Positions 1-7,326 are shown, counted from the first letter of the stretch. The stretch is 13,541 nt of DNA from Syntrophaceae bacterium UBA3084 (GCA_002367335.1 DFBI01000116.1:1387-14927); one strand, 5' to 3'. Translations and numbers: made by a program. Notes: generated from the letters alone by a model not told the origin.

Positions 1-464
1 AAAGTGCGATTTTCCATCCCGGGAATATTGTGGACAGAAAAGGGAATGTCGTCGGAAGGCACCGGGGCATTCATTCTGTTACCATCGGTCAGAGGAGGGG
101 ACTTAACATTGCTTCGGAACGACCTTATTATGTTCTGGAAATCGCAAGAGATAAAAATGAGGTAATCGTGGGAAGGGAAGAAGATCAGTTCTTTGACGGA
201 TTAATCGCGGGAAATGTTTCATGGATTTCTCCCGATTATGCTGCTGTTGGGAATCTGAAGGTTACAACTCACATCAGATACCGCCACAGTGGTGTTGAGT
301 CTGAAATCAAGATTTTGCCTTCAAACAGGCAAAGCGAAAATCGCGTTTCAATTAAATTTAATAAGCCTCAAAAAGCGGTTGCCCCCGGCCAGGCAGCCGT
401 CTTTTACCGGGGTGATATTCTCGTCGGCGGAGGTTGGATCGAAAAGGGGGTACATTTTGGTTAA
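1..464 (+). CDS. mnmA: tRNA-specific 2-thiouridylase MnmA, C-terminal part (5' end outside window)
   Basis: MnmA uses ATP and a persulfide sulfur to make 2-thiouridine at position 34 of Lys, Glu and Gln tRNAs in the cytoplasm. About 153 C-terminal residues are visible; the full protein is usually near 360. The first complete codon is at 3, and the frame is open from there to TAA at 462-464. The family hallmarks seen are a His-Pro-Gly-Asn-Ile-Val segment at the left edge, then GRHRGIHSVTIGQRRGLNIA, the central-domain signature. The C-terminal beta-barrel follows, ending VAPGQAAVFYRGDILVGGGW, which is typical of the family. The PP-loop and both catalytic cysteines would lie upstream of this window, so activity cannot be judged here. 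The 3' end overlaps the mtaB start by 8 nt, so the two tRNA thiolation/methylthiolation enzymes are translationally coupled. The identification is firm; only the start is unknown. Confidence 0.95.
   Translation, partial: SAIFHPGNIVDRKGNVVGRHRGIHSVTIGQRRGLNIASERPYYVLEIARDKNEVIVGREEDQFFDGLIAGNVSWISPDYAAVGNLKVTTHIRYRHSGVESEIKILPSNRQSENRVSIKFNKPQKAVAPGQAAVFYRGDILVGGGWIEKGVHFG
444..450 (+). promoter_or_regulatory. Shine-Dalgarno for mtaB (fixes TTG start)
   Basis: AAGGGGG lies 6 nt before a TTG at 457. This start gives an N-terminus MVKFAMATLGCKVNQ that matches the usual MtaB length. The ATG at 472 would remove five residues before the first conserved stretch and has no comparable ribosome site. 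Confidence 0.7.
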
Positions 465-1770
465 GTTTGCCATGGCTACTTTAGGTTGCAAGGTCAATCA
501 GTATGAATCCGCGGGAATCATAGAAGAACTGACAAAAAAAGGGCTTTCCATGGTGCCATTTAACACAAAGGCCGATATTTATATTGTGAACACCTGTACC
601 GTTACGGGCAAAACGGACTATCAATCGAGACAATTGATCAGGAGGGCAAACAGGGTAAATCCAGGGGCATCTATCATTGTAACGGGTTGCTACGCGCAGA
701 TTGCGCCCAATGAACTTGCCGGCCTCGCGGGTGTACGAGCGGTGGTGGGAATGGAAGGAAAAGAGAATATTCCTTTTACAATCAAAGAACTTATCAAAGG
801 TACACATAAGATTATTACCAGCGATATTAGCCTGAAAAAAAATTATTCCGGACTTTCCGCAAGCAAATTTCCCGGGCATACAAGGGCTTTTCTTAAAATT
901 CAGGATGGATGCAACGCATTTTGCAGCTATTGCATTATACCTTACGCACGTGGTAGAAGCAGGAGTCTTCCCGAAAATGATGTGATAAAACAAATCAGAG
1001 ATTTGAACAATGCAGGCTATCGTGAAATCGTCCTCACGGGGATTCATCTCGGCATTTACGGCCATGATCTGTCACCTTTTACGAATTTCCTGAATCTATT
1101 AAGAAAGATAGAAGATGCCGATATCATCGAGAGACTGCGTATCAGCTCCATCGAACCTGTGGAAATAACAGATGGGCTGATTAATCATATAAAGAACTCG
1201 AGGGTAATCTGCAGGCATCTTCATATACCCCTCCAGAGCGGTGATGACAGGATCCTGAAATTAATGAAAAGAAATTATAACACGCATCAATTCAGAAGTC
1301 GGATTGAAAAGATAATAGATGCCGTTCCTGAAATAGCCATTGGCATGGACGTTATGGTAGGATTTCCGGGAGAAGGAGAAAAAGAATTTAACAACACCAG
1401 GGATTTCATAGAGGGTATTCCCCTTGCATACCTGCACGTTTTCCCCTATTCCAAGCGTCCCGGTACCGAGGCATCACAACTTCCCGATCAGGTTGATGAA
1501 TCCATCAAGAAAGAACGGGGTAAAATATTGCGGGATATGGGAAAGAAAAAAAGGATGGAATTCAACGAAAGGTTTATTGGGAAAAAACTCTCCGTTTTAG
1601 TAGAGAATGCAAGGGACAGAGAGACGGGATTTATGAAAGGCTTTTCAGACAATTATATCCCCGTTCTCATTCCGGTTAGTGATGTTTCGATGAGCAATCA
1701 CATCGTAAAAGTTAGAGCTGAAAGTTTAACAGGAGGAAAAATACTTGGAAGAAAACCGATTAATTTCTGA
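457..1770 (+). CDS. mtaB: tRNA (t6A37) methylthiotransferase MtaB
   Basis: This radical SAM enzyme adds a methylthio group to N6-threonylcarbamoyladenosine at position 37 of ANN-decoding tRNAs, giving ms2t6A. It is 437 residues from the TTG start. The N-terminal methylthiotransferase domain begins TLGCKVNQYES, and three cysteines at about 11, 47 and 78 should hold the auxiliary Fe-S cluster. The radical SAM motif CNAFCSYC has C152, C156 and C159. A C-terminal TRAM-like RNA-binding region follows from about residue 370. The TLGCKVNQ start points to MtaB rather than MiaB or RimO. The gene overlaps mnmA by 8 nt and rnc by 26 nt, so it sits in a tightly packed operon. Longer in-frame extensions upstream lie inside mnmA and lack family similarity. 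All key cysteines are present, so it should be active. Confidence 0.93.
   Translation: MVKFAMATLGCKVNQYESAGIIEELTKKGLSMVPFNTKADIYIVNTCTVTGKTDYQSRQLIRRANRVNPGASIIVTGCYAQIAPNELAGLAGVRAVVGMEGKENIPFTIKELIKGTHKIITSDISLKKNYSGLSASKFPGHTRAFLKIQDGCNAFCSYCIIPYARGRSRSLPENDVIKQIRDLNNAGYREIVLTGIHLGIYGHDLSPFTNFLNLLRKIEDADIIERLRISSIEPVEITDGLINHIKNSRVICRHLHIPLQSGDDRILKLMKRNYNTHQFRSRIEKIIDAVPEIAIGMDVMVGFPGEGEKEFNNTRDFIEGIPLAYLHVFPYSKRPGTEASQLPDQVDESIKKERGKILRDMGKKKRMEFNERFIGKKLSVLVENARDRETGFMKGFSDNYIPVLIPVSDVSMSNHIVKVRAESLTGGKILGRKPINF
1731..1736 (+). promoter_or_regulatory. Shine-Dalgarno for rnc (fixes TTG start)
   Basis: A perfect AGGAGG lies inside the 3' end of mtaB, 8 nt before the TTG at 1745. It supports the non-ATG start of rnc and implies that rnc is translated while mtaB translation terminates. 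Confidence 0.75.
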
Positions 1771-2482
1771 GAACAGGGTAGAAGATCTTAACAATCTGGC
1801 AGAAATTCTCTCATTTACCTTCAGTGATATATCTTTACTGGATAAAGCCCTCACACACAGATCATTTGCAAACGAAAATCAGGATTTACATTACAATGAT
1901 AATGAAAGACTGGAATTTCTTGGGGATGCCGTTCTGGAACTTTGTATCACTGATATATTGATGAAAAATTTCCCTGACGATACTGAAGGACAACTCTCGA
2001 AACTGAGAGCATCCGTAGTAAATGAACAGCCCCTTGCAGAGCTTGCAAAGCAATTTCATGTCGGCGACTTTCTCCTTCTTGGCAAGGGGGAGGAGTACTC
2101 CGGCGGAAGAACCAAAAACTCTCTCCTGGCAAATGCAGTTGAGGCTATTATCGCATCGGTTTACCTTGATGGAGGCTATGAAAAGACACTTTTATTTATC
2201 AACGATGTATTCCAGCCTTTAATTACAAAATGGGCGAAAGTCCCTTTTTACCATGATTATAAAACTTCTCTTCAGGAGAAGAGCCAGGGCGGGTTTAAGA
2301 TTATACCGAGATATAAATTAGTCCGCGAATACGGCCCGGACCATGACAAGACGTTTCAGATACAGGTCTCCATCGCGGACGTTATTTCAACAACCGGTCT
2401 GGGAAAGAGTAAAAAGGAAGCCGAGCAGGAAGCAGCAAAAAAGGCCCTGGAAGAGCTGGAAAAGGTTGATAACGGGATATAA
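1745..2482 (+). CDS. rnc: Ribonuclease III
   Basis: RNase III cuts double-stranded RNA, including the rRNA precursor stems and structured mRNAs. The protein is 245 residues, within the usual bacterial range (about 225-250). The catalytic domain carries the signature NERLEFLGDAVL at 53-64, with the metal ligands E57 and D61. The second metal site appears in SLLANAVEAII with E133. The position that is Asp in the E. coli enzyme (D114) is Asn here (N130), a substitution I believe also occurs in some other bacterial lineages. The double-stranded-RNA-binding domain spans about 171-240 and ends in the expected basic KSKKEAEQEAAKKAL helix. The start is TTG at 1745 behind a perfect AGGAGG. The gene overlaps mtaB by 26 nt, and its TAA shares one base with the next ATG. 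The position before era is a common bacterial arrangement (rnc-era). Confidence 0.95.
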   Translation: MEENRLISENRVEDLNNLAEILSFTFSDISLLDKALTHRSFANENQDLHYNDNERLEFLGDAVLELCITDILMKNFPDDTEGQLSKLRASVVNEQPLAELAKQFHVGDFLLLGKGEEYSGGRTKNSLLANAVEAIIASVYLDGGYEKTLLFINDVFQPLITKWAKVPFYHDYKTSLQEKSQGGFKIIPRYKLVREYGPDHDKTFQIQVSIADVISTTGLGKSKKEAEQEAAKKALEELEKVDNGI

Positions 2483-3543
2483 TGGCTCAGAAGATCATAC
2501 CCATATTTGTTATTTATAAGGGGTGTCCTAATCGTTGCGTATATTGCAATGAGAGAATCACCGCCGGAGATTACCCCGATAGGATTACTGAAGACCTGTT
2601 CAGGAGAATCGTCGATAAGCATTTAAAGAGTCTTGATGAATACGTGTATATACAGATTGCTTTTTACGGAGGCAATTTCACCGGGATAGACAGGAATTAT
2701 CAGACTGAACTCCTGGAATATGCCGAATCCTATATACGTAAAGGTCTGGTGAATTCCGTCAGGATATCAACAAGGCCCGATTATATTGACGAGGATCGAG
2801 CAGAGCTTCTCAAGAACTACCATGTCAAAACAGTGGAGATCGGCGCACAGTCGATGGTCGATGAGGTTTTGAACCTCTCAAACAGAGGTCATTCTTCAGA
2901 TGATGTGAGACGTGCCATGGAAATTTTAAAAGCAAAGGGATTTGAAACAGGAATCCACCTCATGGCGGGGCTTCCGGGAGATACGGAAGAGAGATTCAGA
3001 TATACGGTAGAAGAAACCATAAAACTACATCCCCACATGGTAAGGATTCACCCCACTATTGTATTTCAAGATACGGCGCTGGCGAAGTCTTATCAAAAAG
3101 GAGAATACAAGCCGATAAGCATGGCTGATGCAATCAAACTCTGCAAATACGCCCTGGGAAAATTTGAAACGGCAAATATTCCCGTTATCAGGCTCGGCCT
3201 GCAGATGACCAGAGAAATGGAAAGGGAGGGAAGTATTATTGCCGGACCCCATCATCCTGCTTTCCGATCACTTGTGGAGGGATCGATATTTCTCGACATG
3301 GCATCGAAACTCTTAAAATCTACAGGCCCTGGCAAGGAAATCGCCACGTTTTTACTTAATCCAAAAGATGCTTCAGATTTCCGGGGCATGAGAAATCAAA
3401 ATATAAAATCCATAAAAGAACGTTTCGATGTAACGGAGATTTCGATCAGGGAAGATTCAAAACAGGAAAGAGGAACTCTCGCTCTGGTGATTAATGGAAA
3501 AATAAGCAAACTCTCAAAATTCCAAAGTTTGATGGACTCGTAA
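2482..3543 (+). CDS. Elp3-like radical SAM protein without acetyltransferase domain
   Basis: This 353-residue radical SAM enzyme resembles the bacterial Elp3-like group (COG1243 style). The Fe-S/SAM motif CPNRCVYC places cysteines at 15, 19 and 22. Other group features are AFYGGNFTGI, ISTRPDYID, VEIGAQSMVDEVL, GIHLMAGLPGDT, RIHPTIVFQDTALAKSYQKG and AGPHHPAFRSLVE. Full Elp3 proteins use radical chemistry plus a GNAT domain to build cm5U34 on tRNA. No GNAT domain is present, so the acyl donor and product are unknown. Start is ATG at 2482 in a TAATG overlap with the rnc stop, so translation is coupled. Placement among MnmA, MtaB, RNase III, Era and Der suggests a tRNA or rRNA modification role, which is inference. 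The last six codons (Gln-Ser-Leu-Met-Asp-Ser) and the TAA come from the arm of the following inverted-repeat element, so the original C-terminus may have been replaced. Confidence 0.8.
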   Translation: MAQKIIPIFVIYKGCPNRCVYCNERITAGDYPDRITEDLFRRIVDKHLKSLDEYVYIQIAFYGGNFTGIDRNYQTELLEYAESYIRKGLVNSVRISTRPDYIDEDRAELLKNYHVKTVEIGAQSMVDEVLNLSNRGHSSDDVRRAMEILKAKGFETGIHLMAGLPGDTEERFRYTVEETIKLHPHMVRIHPTIVFQDTALAKSYQKGEYKPISMADAIKLCKYALGKFETANIPVIRLGLQMTREMEREGSIIAGPHHPAFRSLVEGSIFLDMASKLLKSTGPGKEIATFLLNPKDASDFRGMRNQNIKSIKERFDVTEISIREDSKQERGTLALVINGKISKLSKFQSLMDS

Positions 3544-3702
3544 AAAGTCCGAATTTCTGTCGTTTTGTCATTCCCGATCCCCGATCGGAGCCGAGGACAG
3601 GCCTGATCGGGAATCCATAACTTCGTGTAATTACTGGATTCCCGCTTTCGCGGGAATGACAACTTGGCAAATTTTTGACTTTTTACAAATTCATCAACTT
3701 TT
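3523..3702. repeat. MITE-like palindromic intergenic repeat element
   Basis: This ~180 bp element is built of nested inverted repeats and has no plausible gene. The outer arms are 3531-3549 and the reverse complement of 3677-3695, with 16 of 19 bases matching, including an identical GTAAAAAGTC. An inner 12-bp arm is perfect (3565-3576 against 3651-3662). Inside are three hairpins: ATTCCCGATC/GATCGGGAAT (3570-3579/3605-3614), GAATCCA/TGGATTC (3611-3617/3635-3641) and ATTCCCGC/GCGGGAAT with a TTTC loop (3638-3657). I recall the ATTCCCG...CGGGAAT core as a dispersed repeat in many bacterial genomes, often mis-called as a small protein containing FPRKRES. The left arm starts inside the radical SAM gene and includes its stop codon. 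No target-site duplication is evident by eye. Confidence 0.85.
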
Positions 3703-3730
3703 AACTTTTCACTATTAATTCTTCACTCTT
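3696..3730. repeat. Array of five degenerate 7-bp units upstream of era
   Basis: The units read AACTTTT, AACTTTT, CACTATT, AATTCTT and CACTCTT, in continuous 7-bp register. The first overlaps the right arm of the palindromic element. The array ends 15 bp before the era start, so it lies in the era 5' untranslated region or ribosome approach. Its function is unknown. Confidence 0.65.
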
Positions 3731-3734
3731 TATT

Positions 3735-3740
3735 AGGGGG
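3735..3740 (+). promoter_or_regulatory. Shine-Dalgarno for era (TTG start)
   Basis: AGGGGG lies 5 nt before the TTG at 3746. An in-frame TAG at 3734-3736 excludes any start further upstream, and no ATG or GTG exists before the first GTP-binding motif, so TTG is effectively the only choice. Confidence 0.65.
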
Positions 3741-3745
3741 TAGTT

Positions 3746-4636
3746 TTGTTTAAATCAGGCTTTGTTGGAATTATCGGAAAACCTAATGTCGGAAAATCGA
3801 CCCTTCTGAATTCTATCATCGGCGAGAAGGTGGCTATTGCCACCCATAAACCTCAGACGACAAGAAACAGAATCATGGGGATCAAAAACACCGACAGGGG
3901 GCAAATTATTTTTCTCGATACGCCCGGAATTCACAAAGCCAAAACACCATTGAACAAATATATGGTTAAAACAGCTATCAGCATTTATGCCGACGTGAAT
4001 GTTTTACTATTCATTGTCGAAGCAAATACGGGTCTGGACAAGGATGATTATCTTACAATAAAATCATTACAGGATATAAAGATTCCCGTTATTGCGCTGA
4101 TCAACAAAATCGATCTTGTAAAAAAAGATTCTGTTCTTCCCGTGATTGATGAATTGAGAAAACTATTTACCTTTAAAGAAATTATTCCTCTATCTGCTCT
4201 CACCGGATATTATATGGACACTCTTCTTGATGTAATATGGAACTTCCTGCCGGAAGGACCTGAATACTTTCCAGACGATATGTTTACGGACAGTTCTGAA
4301 AGATTCCTCGCCGCGGAAATAATCAGGGAGAAAGTAATGCTCCTGACGCATCAGGAAATACCATATTCTACAGCCATCGTTCTTGAATCCTTCAAAGAAG
4401 ATAAAAGAAAAAACCTGATCCATGTGGGGGCAACTATTAACGTGGAAAAAGATTCACAAAAGGGTATTATCATCGGGAAAAAAGGAAGTATGTTAAAAGA
4501 AATAGGAAAACGGTCACGACTTGAAATGGAAAGATTTTTCGACACAAGAATATATCTGGAGTTATTTGTCAGGGTACAAAAAGACTGGACCCGAGATGAA
4601 AAGTCACTCAAGGAGTTTGGATACAGAAGTAAATAG
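3746..4636 (+). CDS. era: GTPase Era, 30S ribosome assembly factor
   Basis: Era is a GTPase that binds the 3' end of 16S rRNA and promotes late 30S maturation; it associates with the membrane and cytoplasm. The 296-residue protein has the usual layout. The G domain contains G1 GKPNVGKST (11-19), the Era-specific G2 region KPQTTRNRIMG (35-45), G3 DTPG (58-61), G4 NKID (120-123) and G5 SAL (150-152). A C-terminal type-II KH RNA-binding domain spans about 200-285, with its loop IIGKKG at about 242-247. All nucleotide-binding residues are intact. The start is TTG, forced by an upstream in-frame stop. The gene is separated from the radical SAM gene by the palindromic element, so it may need its own promoter or readthrough. 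Its TAG stop touches the 7-bp array that precedes der. Confidence 0.96.
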   Translation: MFKSGFVGIIGKPNVGKSTLLNSIIGEKVAIATHKPQTTRNRIMGIKNTDRGQIIFLDTPGIHKAKTPLNKYMVKTAISIYADVNVLLFIVEANTGLDKDDYLTIKSLQDIKIPVIALINKIDLVKKDSVLPVIDELRKLFTFKEIIPLSALTGYYMDTLLDVIWNFLPEGPEYFPDDMFTDSSERFLAAEIIREKVMLLTHQEIPYSTAIVLESFKEDKRKNLIHVGATINVEKDSQKGIIIGKKGSMLKEIGKRSRLEMERFFDTRIYLELFVRVQKDWTRDEKSLKEFGYRSK

Positions 4637-4670
4637 GGATCAGGAGTCGGGGATCGGGGATCAGGGATCA
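4636..4670. repeat. Array of five 7-bp units (GGGATCA type) between era and der
   Basis: The units read GGGATCA, GGAGTCG, GGGATCG, GGGATCA and GGGATCA in perfect 7-bp register. The first base is the last base of the era stop codon, and the array ends 24 bp before the der GTG. It fills most of the era-der gap. Because 7 is not a multiple of 3, adding or losing a unit would shift any reading frame through it. Confidence 0.85.
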
Positions 4671-4694
4671 GTAAATACTGGGAAAGATTATATA

Positions 4695-6017
4695 GTGAAA
4701 CCAATTATTGCAATAGTCGGGCGACCGAATGTGGGGAAATCCACACTTTTTAATCGTTTGTCGGAAAATAAAAAAGCCATCGTAATTGATCAGCCCGGCG
4801 CTACCAGGGACAGAAATTACGCCGATTCTTCCTGGAACGACAAACAATTCATGCTTATTGACACAGGCGGATTTGAACCCGTTTCTGAGGAAAGGATGCT
4901 GGTGCAAATGCGTGAGCAGACGACTCTTGCCATAGAGGAGGCATCAGCGATCATTTTCCTGATGGATGGAAAAGAAGGACTAACTCCATCGGACATGGAA
5001 ATTGTAGAAATCCTCAGAAATACCAGAAAGCCTGTCTTTTTCGTTGTTAACAAAATCGATGGACCGAAGCAGGAAGATCTGTCCTATGAATTTTACCGAT
5101 TAGGCGTAGAACGTCTTTATACTATTTCTGCTGAACATGGCGGGCTCGGTCTGGCCGATCTCATGGACGATGTTGCTGAATGTCTTCCCTTATCGTGTGC
5201 CATTGACGATGATGAAGAGCGAATCAAAATTGCCGTGATCGGAAAACCCAATGTTGGAAAATCATCCCTCATCAATAAAATAATCGGTTACGACAGGACG
5301 ATTGTTAATCCAGTTCCCGGTACGACAAGAGATACCATAGACACACCGTTTGAAATTAACGACAGAAAATACCTGTTAATAGACACCGCCGGGATAAGAA
5401 GAAAAAGCAAGGTCAGTCAAAGGCTCGAACAATACAGTGTTCTTGAAGCAATAAAAACCCTGAGCCGTTGCGATGTTGCATTAATCCTTGTAGATGCAAC
5501 GGAAGGGGTAACGGACCAGGATACAAAAATCGCGGGGCTGGCCTATGAGAGGGGGGTTGTCTGTATCATAGTCCTCAATAAATGGGATCTTCTGGAGAAA
5601 GATAACAGCACCATAGGAAAACATGTAATACATACTAAGGATAAATTAAAATATCTTGACTTCGCGCCCATTGTATCCCTTTCGGCCCTTACCGGACAGA
5701 GAATATACAGGATTTTCGAATTGATAGAAACTGCCTATGATCAATTTACAAAAAGGATTCCCACGCCGCTCTTGAATACGAAAGTGCGGGAATTCCTCGA
5801 TATGCGCCCACCTCCACGTTATAGAAACAGACCTCATAATTTCAGCTATGTCACGCAGACCTCGGTAAAACCACCAATGTTTGTTTTCTTTGTCCGTGAA
5901 CCCAAGGGAGTTCATTTTTCATACCAGCGCTATCTTGCAAACAAAATACGGGAAGAATTCAACTTTGACCAGGTGCCGATCAGGTTGAAATTCCGAAAAA
6001 AGGGGAAGAGGAATTAA
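4695..6017 (+). CDS. der: GTPase Der (EngA), 50S ribosome assembly factor
   Basis: Der has two tandem GTPase domains and a KH-like C-terminal domain, and acts in late 50S subunit assembly. From the GTG start it is 440 residues, normal for the family. Domain 1 has GRPNVGKS (9-16), DTGG (56-59) and NKID (119-122). Domain 2 has GKPNVGKS (183-190), DTAG (230-233) and NKWD (295-298). The KH-like tail contains VREFLDMRPPPRYRNRPHNF and ends in a basic KFRKKGKRN. GTG at 4695 was chosen because family proteins start two to four residues before IIAIVGRPNVGKS. The frame is open further upstream to an ATG at 4521, but that stretch is the era 3' end plus the 7-bp array. The ribosome site is weak (GGGAAAG at 4680-4686). 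The gene follows era after a 58 bp gap and is probably cotranscribed. Confidence 0.95.
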   Translation: MKPIIAIVGRPNVGKSTLFNRLSENKKAIVIDQPGATRDRNYADSSWNDKQFMLIDTGGFEPVSEERMLVQMREQTTLAIEEASAIIFLMDGKEGLTPSDMEIVEILRNTRKPVFFVVNKIDGPKQEDLSYEFYRLGVERLYTISAEHGGLGLADLMDDVAECLPLSCAIDDDEERIKIAVIGKPNVGKSSLINKIIGYDRTIVNPVPGTTRDTIDTPFEINDRKYLLIDTAGIRRKSKVSQRLEQYSVLEAIKTLSRCDVALILVDATEGVTDQDTKIAGLAYERGVVCIIVLNKWDLLEKDNSTIGKHVIHTKDKLKYLDFAPIVSLSALTGQRIYRIFELIETAYDQFTKRIPTPLLNTKVREFLDMRPPPRYRNRPHNFSYVTQTSVKPPMFVFFVREPKGVHFSYQRYLANKIREEFNFDQVPIRLKFRKKGKRN

Positions 6018-6036
6018 GAATTTGTATAAAATTCAA

Positions 6037-6064
6037 TTGACTTAAGAACATGTTTTATGATAGT
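6037..6064 (+). promoter_or_regulatory. Weak sigma-70-like promoter candidate for the Liv locus
   Basis: TTGACT (6037-6042) is a good -35 match. The best -10 at a usable distance is GATAGT (6059-6064) after 16 bp, only 4 of 6 matches; TATGAT (6056-6061) is a better hexamer but only 13 bp away. It lies in the 122 bp gap between der and the first binding-protein gene, where the functional theme changes, so a promoter is expected here. Confidence 0.3.
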
Positions 6065-6139
6065 AATTTCAGGTTATTCGCATGATTTTTAAAGATACGG
6101 CAACTTTTTTAACATTTCACACAAGGATAGCGCAATAAA

Positions 6140-7264
6140 ATGAGAAAATCTCTAATTTGCCTGGTTGTTTTGTCTTTAGTCCTTTGCTTTTCAGTACCCG
6201 TTTTTGCTGCGAAGGGTACTGTCAGGATAGGTGTTTACCTGCCGATGACAGGTCCGATGGCAGATTACGGCCAGATGGAATGGGCCGGCATTCAAACGGC
6301 TAACAAACTTATGCCTAAAGTCCTCGGCACAAAGGTGGAGCTTTTTCTTGTTGACACTAAAAGCGACAAGATTGAGGCAGCGAATGCCGTTGACAGATTA
6401 ATCAAAAAGAACAGAGTTCACGCCATTATCGGGGGAGCTGTCAGCGGCAACACCCTTGCAGGAACTTCTATTGCCGATAAAGCAAAGAAACCGATGGTCT
6501 CTCCCACTGCCACGAATCCCCTGGTCACCCAAAACAAGAAATATGTATTTCGTGTATGCTTTATTGATCCTTTTCAGGGGGAGATGGCGGCAAAATACGC
6601 TTATGAGAAGCTCGGTGCAAGAAAAGCGGCCATTCTTATAGATATTGCTCAGGATTATTGTGTCGGCCTGGCCAACTTCTTCGCAAAGTGCTTTATCAGG
6701 CATGGCGGAAAGGTGGTGTCAATGGCGTACTGCCGGACACTGGATCAGGATTTTACGATACAAATTTCATCCATCATGGCCGCAAAGCCGGATGTCCTGT
6801 ATATGCCGAACAACTACACCGAAGTTGCCCTTGCCTGCAAGCAGGCTGTAAAACTTGGCCTCAACGTGCCAATCATTTCAGCAGATAGAGCCCAGACGAA
6901 GGAGCTGATCAAAATTGGTGGAAAGGATGTTGAAGGAATCATATTTACAGGACACTTTGCCAGGGAGGCCGCGGTCACGGACATTGCAAGGAAGTATATC
7001 GAAACTTATGAAAAGGAAACAGGTAAAGAGGCAAGCGCCTTCGATGCTCTCGGGGCGGATGCCTATTTTGTTTTGATAGATGCCATAAAAAGGGCAAAAT
7101 CGGTGAAGGGTAAAAATATAAGAAACGCCCTTGCAAGCACAAAGAACTTTAAAGCGGTATCAGGCATTATTAATATCGGTAAAGATGGAGATGCGGTAAA
7201 AAGTCTGGTTCTGGTACACGTTAAAGATGGCACATTCCGCTATTTGGCAACGTATAATCCATAA
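6140..7264 (+). CDS. Periplasmic amino-acid-type binding protein (LivK-like, Peripla_BP_6), copy 1
   Basis: This is a type I periplasmic binding protein of the branched-chain amino acid/amide family; it should capture a substrate for the LivHMGF importer encoded downstream. It is 374 residues with a signal peptide: a basic MRKS start, a hydrophobic core and a likely cut after VFA at 23. No lipobox is seen, although C16 lies in the core. The mature part opens with VRIGVYLPMTGPMADYGQ, the usual first strand and ligand loop. It lacks the disulfide cysteine pair of LivJ/LivK that copy 2 has. It instead carries five other cysteines at about 140, 174, 184, 198 and 233. This divergence suggests a different ligand, which cannot be named from sequence. 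The start is ATG, with an AAGGA site 12 nt upstream. It is separated from the next binding protein by 145 bp. Confidence 0.85.
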   Translation: MRKSLICLVVLSLVLCFSVPVFAAKGTVRIGVYLPMTGPMADYGQMEWAGIQTANKLMPKVLGTKVELFLVDTKSDKIEAANAVDRLIKKNRVHAIIGGAVSGNTLAGTSIADKAKKPMVSPTATNPLVTQNKKYVFRVCFIDPFQGEMAAKYAYEKLGARKAAILIDIAQDYCVGLANFFAKCFIRHGGKVVSMAYCRTLDQDFTIQISSIMAAKPDVLYMPNNYTEVALACKQAVKLGLNVPIISADRAQTKELIKIGGKDVEGIIFTGHFAREAAVTDIARKYIETYEKETGKEASAFDALGADAYFVLIDAIKRAKSVKGKNIRNALASTKNFKAVSGIINIGKDGDAVKSLVLVHVKDGTFRYLATYNP

Positions 7265-7326
7265 AGTGGGGCGTTTGCATAAAAGTACATTTTTGATCCT
7301 TATTTGACAAAATTAATCAATATTTC

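Noticed and set aside
481..1065. Minus-strand open frame of 194 codons opposite mtaB
   Set aside because: It is a shadow of mtaB; the plus strand carries all conserved cysteines and motifs.
3396..3662. Minus-strand reading frame of 88 codons containing a Ser-Phe-Pro-Arg-Lys-Arg-Glu-Ser stretch
   Set aside because: It is the palindromic repeat read in one frame; this peptide recurs wherever the repeat occurs, and part of it runs antisense through the radical SAM gene.
4521..4694. N-terminal extension of Der from an upstream ATG
   Set aside because: The extension is the era 3' end plus the 7-bp array in another frame, and family proteins begin just before IIAIVGRPNVGKS.
6018..6034. GAATTT/AAATTC inverted repeat just after der as a terminator
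   Set aside because: The stem is six A/T-rich pairs with no T-tract after it.
7304..7309. Perfect TTGACA as -35 box of the second binding-protein gene
   Set aside because: No -10-like hexamer exists 16-18 bp downstream; the TTGACT/TATAGA pair further on fits better.
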